Shown here: piece by piece, positions 1 to 5,052 of the stretch
Layout: the number at the start of each line of letters is the position of its first letter
How positions within the stretch are numbered: position 1 is the stretch's first letter
From: Chloroflexia bacterium
GTDB taxonomy: Bacteria; Chloroflexota; Chloroflexia; Thermomicrobiales; JALYUS01
DNA length: 5,052 bases
Assembly (NCBI GenBank): GCA_025928215.1
Contig: JAICJW010000332.1
Coordinates: 1 to 5,052, forward strand
Direction of reading: 5' to 3'
Position numbers and translations under genes: made by a program
Notes under the pieces: generated by a model
The model's input: only the letters and a program-made list of their open reading frames with translations
Told to the model about the DNA's origin: nothing
Database searches by the model: none

Positions 1-62
1 CGTGATCCGCACGCACGTCGGTGACGGTGGCTGCCGCGAGACGCATTCAGGTCAGTAGCGCC
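1..62. other. Unassigned sequence downstream of the lipoprotein gene
   Basis: No feature can be supported here. On the minus strand an ATG at 46-44 opens a 15-codon frame (MRLAAATVTDVRADH) that runs off the window edge 16 bases after the lipoprotein stop. It has no Shine-Dalgarno sequence and does not look like the start of a typical DppB or DppC permease. The only hairpin I see is a 4-bp stem, CGTC-GGT-GACG at 16-26, with no T-run, so it is not a convincing terminator. Transport partners of the lipoprotein, if adjacent, would start beyond this edge. Confidence 0.3.
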
Positions 63-1757
63 TCACTTGTTCACCCGGACATCCTCGAAGCGGTAGAAGG
101 AGAGCGTGTCGAGGCTGAAGCCCGTGACCGCGCTCTGCCAGGCGGCGGTGGCGGGTGGGTAGGCGACGAAGACTTGCGGGGCATCGTCGAGGTACATCTG
201 CTGCACCTGGTCATAGAGCATCTCGCGTTTCTTCGGGTCCTGCTCCAGATCGGCGGTATCAATCAGGCTGTTCAGCGCCGGGTTGTTATAGCGCGTGTAT
301 GCACCAAGCGTGCTCGTGCCGCCGCGCAGGACGCGGTTCGCGACTTCCGTTGGGTCGCTCATGTCGTTCGTCCAACCGCCCGTCCACGCCATCACTGACC
401 CCGCCTTGCGATTAGCGGAGAGGGCGCTTGATTCGACCTGCGAGATGTTGACGGTCACGCCGATCTTCGCCCACTGATCCTTGGCGATCGTCGCGATCTG
501 CTGGGCGACGTTGTTGCCGGAGGCGATGGACTGCTCGAAGGTGAAGCCCTTCGGAGCGGAAGAGGCTGCCATCAGTTGCTTCGCCTTCTCGAGATCAAAC
601 GGATAGCCTTTGAGCGTCTTGTCCCAGTACGTGCCGGGCGGGATCGGGGAGTTCTGGAATTTCCCCTGACCAAAGAAGACGGCCTTCAGAATCGCTTCCT
701 TGTCGAGCGCGTAGTTCAGCGCCTGCCGGACATTCTTGTCATCGAGCGGCTTGAACGTGATGTTCATCGGCAGCGTGAAGTAGGTCTGGATGACGAACGC
801 CTGCGCCTTGGTATTCCCCTGATTCAGGCTCTGGATCTGGCTGAGCGGCACGAAATCAATCACGTCGGTCTCGCCACCCTGCAATTTGAGGACGCGGCTG
901 TTGTCGTCTGGGATGTAGTCGATATGAACCTCGTCCGGGCCGTTGTTGCCCTTCCAGTAGTTGGGGTTCTTCTTGAGAACCATCGTGTCGCCTTTTTTCC
1001 AGCCCTCGCAGTAATACGCGCCCGTACCGCGTGTCTTGTAGGTGTTATAGCCGTCCTGGTCTACTGCCAGCGCCATATCGGCGGGCATCGTTTGCGCGGT
1101 CCACATCGCCAACTCCGCCAGCAGCGGCGGGTGCGGCTGCGACAGGACGATCTTCACGGTCTTGTCGTCCACGGCCTGCACATCCGCGATTGCTTTATAG
1201 GTATCCTTCCACTGCGTTTTCGGTCCCATCCGACACATATCGAGAGATGCCTTGACATCCGCCGCGACGAGCGCCTTGCCATCCGAGAACTTCGCATCCC
1301 GCAGTGTGAAGGTCCATGTTTTGCCGTCCGCGCTCGTCTCCCATTTGGTGGCGAGGGCCGGTTCAACACCCTGCCCATCTTTGGTGGGCCGCACGAGGCC
1401 ATCATAGATATTGAGCATCGTGAATTCGCTGGCATTGTCCTCGGAGGACCAGCCAATAAAGGGGAATCCCGGCTCCGCATTGCGGGACATCCGCAGTATC
1501 TTGCCCTTGCCCGCCGGCGCGAGCGCGGCCGCCGACGATGCCGGGGCGGTTGCGCCACCCGTTGTCGCGGCGGCGGGGTTCGCGGCGGTGGTGCCCGCCG
1601 CAGTGGCGGCCTTTGGTGTATCCGTCGCCGTCGTCGTCCCGCCGCACGCGGCGAGTGCAGCCGCGCCCGCGCTCGCCGCCAGCACCGCGAGAAAGCGGCG
1701 GCGCGAGAGCCGCGCGCCGCTCCTCGACTGAACCAATGGGCCTTGCTCCTGCTCCAT
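63..1757 (-). CDS. ABC transporter substrate-binding lipoprotein, family 5 (peptide/nickel type), Tat-exported
   Basis: This 564-residue protein is the extracytoplasmic solute receptor of an ABC importer, anchored to the membrane by lipid. Residues 1-38 form a twin-arginine lipoprotein signal: SRRRFL at 18-23, a hydrophobic Ala/Leu stretch, then lipobox LAAC at 35-38, so Cys38 should be lipidated. Residues 39-84 are a low-complexity Ala/Thr/Gly/Pro tether. The fold proper starts near 86 (KILRMSRNAEPGFPF). Family 5 hallmarks follow: ALATKWETSADGKTWTFTLR at 134-153 with KFSDGKALVAADVKASL after it, GTGAYYCEGWKKGD near 244-257, NPNYWKG near 264-270, and VRQALNYALDKEAI near 343-356. Length and motif order fit an intact DppA/OppA-like receptor. 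The ATG at 1757 is chosen because AAGGAGGA lies 5 bases upstream and because it places the Tat motif correctly. It is divergent from the kinase gene; no permease or ATPase is in the window. The family also binds nickel, heme, sugars and other ligands, so the substrate cannot be named. Confidence 0.96.
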   Translation of the reverse strand: MEQEQGPLVQSRSGARLSRRRFLAVLAASAGAAALAACGGTTTATDTPKAATAAGTTAANPAAATTGGATAPASSAAALAPAGKGKILRMSRNAEPGFPFIGWSSEDNASEFTMLNIYDGLVRPTKDGQGVEPALATKWETSADGKTWTFTLRDAKFSDGKALVAADVKASLDMCRMGPKTQWKDTYKAIADVQAVDDKTVKIVLSQPHPPLLAELAMWTAQTMPADMALAVDQDGYNTYKTRGTGAYYCEGWKKGDTMVLKKNPNYWKGNNGPDEVHIDYIPDDNSRVLKLQGGETDVIDFVPLSQIQSLNQGNTKAQAFVIQTYFTLPMNITFKPLDDKNVRQALNYALDKEAILKAVFFGQGKFQNSPIPPGTYWDKTLKGYPFDLEKAKQLMAASSAPKGFTFEQSIASGNNVAQQIATIAKDQWAKIGVTVNISQVESSALSANRKAGSVMAWTGGWTNDMSDPTEVANRVLRGGTSTLGAYTRYNNPALNSLIDTADLEQDPKKREMLYDQVQQMYLDDAPQVFVAYPPATAAWQSAVTGFSLDTLSFYRFEDVRVNK

Positions 1758-1762
1758 CGCAT

Positions 1763-1770
1763 TCCTCCTT
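1763..1770 (-). promoter_or_regulatory. Strong ribosome binding site of the lipoprotein gene
   Basis: Reading the minus strand, AAGGAGGA ends 5 bases before the ATG at 1757. This is a near-perfect match to the anti-Shine-Dalgarno sequence at good spacing, and it fixes the start codon. It shows that the host uses Shine-Dalgarno initiation, which matters for judging the less clear start of the divergent kinase gene. Confidence 0.85.
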
Positions 1771-1786
1771 GATTGGTGTGGTTAGG

Positions 1787-1817
1787 CTTGCACAGTATAT
1801 CTGACAGGGCAAGTGCC
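1787..1817. promoter_or_regulatory. Possible operator: inverted repeats flanking the minus-strand -10 box
   Basis: CTTGC at 1787-1791 and GCAAG at 1809-1813 form an inverted pair with centres 22 bases apart, about two helical turns, flanking the TATACT box. The right arm also sits within a near-palindrome, GGCAAGTGCC at 1808-1817. The arms are only 5 and 4 bases long, so chance is quite possible. Position between divergent genes is the main reason to list it. Confidence 0.2.
1794..1799 (-). promoter_or_regulatory. Candidate -10 box for the lipoprotein gene
   Basis: Minus-strand TATACT matches the sigma-70-type TATAAT in five of six bases and lies about 37 bases upstream of the start codon, which would give a leader of roughly 30 bases. 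No good -35 box is present at 16-19 bases (GAGCGG/GGAGCG/AGGAGC/AAGGAG). It may therefore be weak, activator-dependent, or a chance match in an AT-richer patch. Confidence 0.3.
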
Positions 1818-1827
1818 GCTCCTTTCA

Positions 1828-1836
1828 TGATATGAT
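1828..1836 (+). promoter_or_regulatory. Candidate extended -10 promoter of the kinase gene
   Basis: TGATATGAT fits the extended -10 pattern TGnTATAAT with a single mismatch. Such promoters need little or no -35 box, and none is obvious here; CTGACA at 1801-1806 is too far upstream at 24 bases. If used, transcription would begin near 1842-1844, after the first in-frame ATG at 1832, with a leader of about 80 bases to the ATG at 1922. This is inference from sequence match alone. Confidence 0.33.
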
Positions 1837-1858
1837 TGGCGTCAGCCAGATGAACGTT

Positions 1859-1876
1859 GCTCGCTGCTCGCTGCTC
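1859..1876 (+). repeat. 7-base tandem repeat in the kinase leader
   Basis: GCTCGCT occurs at 1859-1865 and 1866-1872, followed by a partial third copy, GCTC, at 1873-1876. The unit is not a multiple of three, so gain or loss of a copy would shift the frame for any translation beginning at 1832 or 1850, while leaving starts at 1922 or 1952 untouched. At only about 2.6 copies, slippage would be infrequent. Confidence 0.6.
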
Positions 1877-1911
1877 ATTGTGTTCCTGTTCGCGCCGTGC
1901 GCCGGGAAGTT

Positions 1912-1919
1912 GGGGGAGG
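1912..1919 (+). promoter_or_regulatory. G-rich ribosome binding site deciding the kinase start
   Basis: GGGGGAGG lies just before the ATG at 1922. The GGAGG core at 1915-1919 leaves only 2 bases to the start codon, which is shorter than usual, although GGAG at 3 bases can also pair. The next ATG at 1952 has a similar site, GGTGGAG, 3 bases upstream. The upstream ATGs at 1832 and 1850 have no such site. Confidence 0.4.
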
Positions 1920-1921
1920 GC

Positions 1922-3940
1922 ATGGGGAACGACAAAACGGCGGTGGAGAACATGCCGTCAGGCTTGACCGCCGAAGCGTTGCATCGTTCCATCGCATACC
2001 TATCCGTCTTTCTTCAGGGCGTCAGCGATGGCATCCTCGTGCAGGATCATACCGGCACCGTCGTTTTCATCAACGACGCCGGGGCACGCGCTTGCGGCTT
2101 TGCCTCGGCGGCGGAGATGCGGGCAACACCGATTGCCGACGTGCTTGATAAGTTCGTGCTACTGGATGAGGCAGGGCAGCCATTTCCCATCGCCAATCTT
2201 CCCGCGCAGCGCGTCCTCAAGGGGATGGCGGCCAACGAGACGGTGTTGCGCACACGGTCCCACAATTCCCGCGAGGAACGGTGGTCGGTCGTGAAGGCGA
2301 CGCCCGTGCGGGACGCACAGGGAGCGGCCGCCTTCGCCATCAGCATCTTTCAGGACATCACCGAGCGGAAGCGCACCGAGGCTGCCACGCGCTTTCTTGC
2401 GGATGCGAGCACCGTCCTCGCCAAATCGCTCGACTACGAGACGACGCTCCAGCAAGTCGCCCGACTGGCTGTGCCTCACGTCGCGGACTGGTGCTCGGTG
2501 GACATCGCCGACGCGGAGGGCGTGCCGCATCTGCTCGCCATCGCGCACGTAGACCCGGAAAAGGTCGCGCTCGCCCACGAACATCGCCGCCGCTACCCCG
2601 CCGATCCTGACGCCCCCTACGGTGCCGCCGAGGCGATCCGGACCGGGAAGTCGCAACTTGTATCCGCAATTCCTGACGACGCGCTTGTTGCCGGAGCGCG
2701 CGATGCCGAGCATCTGGCGATGCTGCGCGCCCTCGGCCTCGCCTCCTCGATGATCGTCCCGCTGATCGCGCGCGGGCGGGTCGTGGGTACGATCACATTC
2801 GTCTCCTCATCACCGGAACGCCGATACGGCCCCGACGACCTTATCTTGGCGGAGGCGGTCGCGGCGCGGGCCGCACAGGCGATTGACAATGCCCGCCTCT
2901 ATCGGGATGCGCGAGCGGCGGAGGAGCAATATCGCGGCCTCTTCGCCGGGGTGGGCGATGCCGTGCTCGTGACGGATGCGGAGGGCAACTACATTGACGC
3001 CAACCCCGCGATGACCGAACTGGTCGGCTACTCCGTCGCGGAATTACACCGGTTGCGAGTGGGCGACCTGACCGCCGACGCCGAGGATGGGTTTGCCAGA
3101 GCGATTCACGCCTTGCCTGATGACGCGATGCGTGGCGAAATCACGCTGCAACGGAAGGATGGCTCGACCGTCCCCGTTGAAGGATGGATCACGAGCATTA
3201 CCGGGCCGAGCGGGGCGCTCTTCATCGGCACATGGCGGGACATCTCCGAACGCCGGCACATCGAGGAGGAGCGGCAACGATTCATCGCGATGGTGGCGCA
3301 TGAGTTACGCAATCCGCTCTCCTCCCTGATCGGCTATGCCGAACTGATGCGCCGCCGCGAGCGATACGATGCCAAAGCGGTGGAAACGATCATCGCCCAG
3401 GGCAGGCGGTTGGAGCGCCTGACGCTCGACCTGCGTGAGACGATGCTCGTGCAGGCGGGCCTGCTGAATCTGAAACGTGCCCCGGTTGCGGTCCATGCGC
3501 TCATTGCCGCCGCCATCGAACAGGCGCATGCGACGACTACCCGCGCCATCCACGTTGATATGCCGGATCACCTGCCACCCGCCGAGTGGGATGCGGATCG
3601 GGTGACGCAGGTGCTGGGCAATCTCCTGCTCAACGCGATCAAGTATTCCGGCGAGGGCGGTGACGTGCGGGTTCAGGTGAAGGATATGGGCAACGATGTG
3701 TGCGTCACGGTCGCCGATTCCGGCATGGGCATTCCGCCAGACGCCTTGCCGCGCATCTTCGAGCCATTCTACCGGGCGTCGAACGCCACCGATGGCAGCG
3801 CGCGGGGGATGGGGCTGGGCCTGCCGATCAGCAAAGCACTCGTGGAGGCGCACGGCGGCGAGATGTGGGCAGAATCGACGCTCGGCCGGGGGAGTACCTT
3901 CACGTTCACGTTGCCTTATCACCCACCATCAGCGGGATGA
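1922..3940 (+). CDS. Soluble hybrid-sensor histidine kinase, PAS-GAF-PAS-HisKA-HATPase
   Basis: This is a sensor kinase that should autophosphorylate on His and pass the phosphate to an unidentified response regulator. From the 1922 start it has 672 residues. Domains are: PAS about 22-150, ending QDITERKR; GAF about 160-322, with the closing helix AAQAIDNARLY; a second PAS about 335-446, containing TDAEGNYIDANPAMTELVGY and ending WRDISERR; HisKA about 454-518; and HATPase_c about 556-667. Catalytic features are intact: H-box VAHELRNPL with His460, N-box LLLNAIKYS with Asn571, G1 box DSGMGIP, F box IFEPFYR, and G2 box GMGLGLPI. No receiver domain is attached, and no transmembrane helix is present in the main body, so sensing is probably cytoplasmic. 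The frame is open back to 1832. I prefer 1922 because of the G-rich site before it, the promoter-like TGATATGAT overlapping 1832, and because the upstream hydrophobic stretch would act as an export signal on a kinase that needs ATP; 1952 is also possible. No response regulator lies next to it. The ligand cannot be told. Confidence 0.93.
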   Translation: MGNDKTAVENMPSGLTAEALHRSIAYLSVFLQGVSDGILVQDHTGTVVFINDAGARACGFASAAEMRATPIADVLDKFVLLDEAGQPFPIANLPAQRVLKGMAANETVLRTRSHNSREERWSVVKATPVRDAQGAAAFAISIFQDITERKRTEAATRFLADASTVLAKSLDYETTLQQVARLAVPHVADWCSVDIADAEGVPHLLAIAHVDPEKVALAHEHRRRYPADPDAPYGAAEAIRTGKSQLVSAIPDDALVAGARDAEHLAMLRALGLASSMIVPLIARGRVVGTITFVSSSPERRYGPDDLILAEAVAARAAQAIDNARLYRDARAAEEQYRGLFAGVGDAVLVTDAEGNYIDANPAMTELVGYSVAELHRLRVGDLTADAEDGFARAIHALPDDAMRGEITLQRKDGSTVPVEGWITSITGPSGALFIGTWRDISERRHIEEERQRFIAMVAHELRNPLSSLIGYAELMRRRERYDAKAVETIIAQGRRLERLTLDLRETMLVQAGLLNLKRAPVAVHALIAAAIEQAHATTTRAIHVDMPDHLPPAEWDADRVTQVLGNLLLNAIKYSGEGGDVRVQVKDMGNDVCVTVADSGMGIPPDALPRIFEPFYRASNATDGSARGMGLGLPISKALVEAHGGEMWAESTLGRGSTFTFTLPYHPPSAG

Positions 3941-3942
3941 TG

Positions 3943-3969
3943 CGGTATAGCGTAGCGCTCTCGATACCG
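3943..3969 (+). other. Bulged hairpin between the kinase and oxidoreductase genes
   Basis: CGGTATAGCG at 3943-3952 pairs with CGCT at 3956-3959 and ATACCG at 3964-3969. This gives a 10-bp stem with a TAG loop and a 4-base CTCG bulge on the 3' side. It begins 2 bases after the kinase stop. A T-run (TTTT at 3980-3983) follows only 10 bases later and is short, so this is at best a weak intrinsic terminator; it could be an RNA processing site or an operator. An overlapping 9-base palindrome, TACC-G-GGTA (3965-3973), and a CTCTCG repeat (3958-3963, 3974-3979) are also present. Confidence 0.4.
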
Positions 3970-4005
3970 GGTACTCTCGTTTTGTGACGTACGACGACAC
4001 TTCGC

Positions 4006-4011
4006 GGAGGA
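4006..4011 (+). promoter_or_regulatory. Ribosome binding site of the LLM oxidoreductase
   Basis: GGAGGA lies 10 bases before the ATG at 4022. Spacing is at the long end of normal but the match is good, and it supports this start over the internal ATG at codon 13. Confidence 0.65.
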
Positions 4012-4021
4012 TACTGCTGCC

Positions 4022-5052
4022 ATGCGACTTGAAGCGAGCCTGCACGATGTCCCATGGATGGAGATTCCCGCGCACGCGCGCGCCATCGAAGCCCTCGGCT
4101 TCGACAGTATCGCCCAACCGGAACTGCGGCGTGATCCTTTCCTGCCCCTCACACTGGCGAGTACGGCAACGGAACGCGCCCGCCTCGTCACCTCCGTTGC
4201 CATCGCCTTTCCGCGCAGCCCAATGGCGAACGCCTACACCGCGTGGAACCTGCAAGAGATGTCGAACGGGCGGTTCGTCCTCGGACTTGGCACGCAGGTC
4301 AAAGGGCACATCGAACGCCGCTTCAGCACAGTCTGGGGTTCGCCGGGGCCGCGCCTGCGCGAATACGTCCTCAGCCTGCGGGCGATCTGGGAGACGTGGC
4401 AGCACAAGACGCCGCTCAATTTCAAGGGCGACTTCTACGCGATGGATTTGATGACGCCGGAATTCAGCCCCGCGCCACTCGCCGTGCCGCCGCCGGGCAT
4501 CCAGATCGCCGCCGTGAACGCCTACAATATCCAACTCGCCGGTGAACTCTGCGACGGCCTGCGCATCCATCCCTTCTCGACGCCCGCCTACACGCGCGAG
4601 GTGATCTGGCCGAATGTCGAGGCCGGCGCGAAGAAGTCGGGGCGTTCGTTGGAAACGTTCGAGATGGTTGGCGGTGGCTTCATCGCCACCGGCGCGACGG
4701 ACGAGGAAGTCCAGGCCGCGCGCGAGCAGGCGCGCTATCGAATCGCCTTCTATGCCTCGACCCGCACCTATCTCCCCGTCCTCGAACACCACGGCTGGGA
4801 AGCGATGAACGGCGAACTGCGCCGCCTGATCGCCCAACAGCGCTGGAGCGACCTCGCGACCGTCGTCCCCGATGATGTCCTCGACGAATTCTGCGTTTCC
4901 GGCACCTATGACACGATCGTATCGGGCATCAAGGCCCGCTCGGAAGGCGTTGTTGATTGCATCGGCTTCCCACTGCCGCCCGACCCCGCTGCCCCAAGCG
5001 ACGACTATCTCCGCGCGCTCAATGCCCTCCGCGAGATCACCTCAGCAGCGGA
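4022..5052 (+). CDS. LLM-class oxidoreductase, probably F420-dependent (3' end outside window)
   Basis: A luciferase-like monooxygenase-fold flavin/F420 enzyme. The frame is open for 343 codons to the window edge with no stop. The protein begins MRLEASLHDVPWMEIPAHAR, with the early segment ALGFDSIAQPELRRDPFLPL at 24-43. The strand with LVTSVAIAFPRSPMANA at 55-71 is followed by LGLGTQVKGHIERRFS at 87-102 and RLREYVLSLRAIWETW at 111-126. This LGLGTQVKxHIERRF block is what I recall as typical of the TIGR03617 (MSMEG_2256) group of F420-dependent oxidoreductases. Later come IQIAAVNAYNIQLAGELCDG at 160-179, where the fold's cofactor phosphate is usually held, and FCVSGTYDTIVSGIKAR at 290-306. Family members are about this long, so only a few residues are probably missing. 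It is cytosolic; its substrate is unknown. It lies 81 bases after the kinase on the same strand and may be co-transcribed. FMN in place of F420 cannot be excluded. Confidence 0.93.
   Translation, partial: MRLEASLHDVPWMEIPAHARAIEALGFDSIAQPELRRDPFLPLTLASTATERARLVTSVAIAFPRSPMANAYTAWNLQEMSNGRFVLGLGTQVKGHIERRFSTVWGSPGPRLREYVLSLRAIWETWQHKTPLNFKGDFYAMDLMTPEFSPAPLAVPPPGIQIAAVNAYNIQLAGELCDGLRIHPFSTPAYTREVIWPNVEAGAKKSGRSLETFEMVGGGFIATGATDEEVQAAREQARYRIAFYASTRTYLPVLEHHGWEAMNGELRRLIAQQRWSDLATVVPDDVLDEFCVSGTYDTIVSGIKARSEGVVDCIGFPLPPDPAAPSDDYLRALNALREITSAA

Noticed and set aside
16..26. Small hairpin CGTC-GGT-GACG as terminator of the lipoprotein gene
   Set aside because: A 4-bp stem without a following T-run is expected by chance in GC-rich DNA.
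1..46. Possible start of a downstream gene on the minus strand (ATG at 46-44)
   Set aside because: Only 15 codons are visible, without a Shine-Dalgarno site, and the sequence does not resemble a permease N-terminus. It cannot be supported.
576..1772. 398-codon open frame on the plus strand opposite the lipoprotein gene
   Set aside because: It is antisense to a clearly recognised family 5 receptor, its translation is Arg/Leu/Val-rich with no recognisable domain, and long antisense frames are expected opposite GC-rich genes.
1788..1793. TTGCAC as a plus-strand -35 box
   Set aside because: No -10-like hexamer lies at 16-18 bases downstream (AAGTGC at 17), so it does not form a promoter.
2159..2713. 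184-codon open frame on the minus strand inside the kinase gene
   Set aside because: It is antisense to the PAS/GAF coding region, has no recognisable motif or ribosome binding site, and fits a composition shadow.
3305..3922. 205-codon open frame on the minus strand inside the kinase gene
   Set aside because: It lies opposite the intact HisKA/HATPase coding region, and the translation shows no known family.
3929..4837. 302-codon open frame on the minus strand opposite the LLM oxidoreductase
   Set aside because: The plus strand encodes a well-recognised LLM protein with a good ribosome binding site. The antisense translation is Arg-rich, has no family resemblance, and ends inside the kinase gene.

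Overview
The window is GC-rich DNA and holds three protein genes, with short gaps and no RNA genes, insertion sequences or CRISPR. The most likely source is a member of the Chloroflexota, perhaps the Thermomicrobia/Sphaerobacter side. The grounds are a Tat-dependent lipoprotein with a long Ala/Thr linker, a multi-sensor PAS/GAF soluble histidine kinase, and an F420-type luciferase-like oxidoreductase. This placement is inference from protein style; Actinobacteria or another F420-using lineage cannot be excluded.

Layout: (1) 63-1757, minus strand: a complete family 5 (peptide/nickel-type) ABC transporter substrate-binding lipoprotein. The 62 bases beyond its stop hold nothing I can assign; if it has permease and ATPase partners, they lie outside the window to the left. 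(2) 1758-1921: a divergent control region with a strong ribosome binding site and a TATACT box for the minus-strand gene, an extended -10-like TGATATGAT for the plus-strand gene, small inverted repeats and a 7-base tandem repeat. (3) 1922-3940 (open back to 1832), plus strand: a PAS-GAF-PAS-HisKA-HATPase histidine kinase with all catalytic boxes intact and no response regulator beside it. (4) 3941-4021: an 81-base gap with a bulged hairpin. (5) 4022 to the window end, plus strand: an LLM-class, probably F420-dependent oxidoreductase resembling the MSMEG_2256-type family. It is still open at base 5052 but probably nearly complete.

How they may work together: the lipoprotein captures a small solute outside the membrane. 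The soluble kinase probably senses an intracellular cue and is divergently transcribed from the shared control region. The oxidoreductase may be co-transcribed with the kinase. No direct functional link can be shown from sequence alone. This looks like a fairly ordinary chromosomal segment; I found no convincing undescribed system. The points most worth a second look are the kinase start region and the two intergenic structures.
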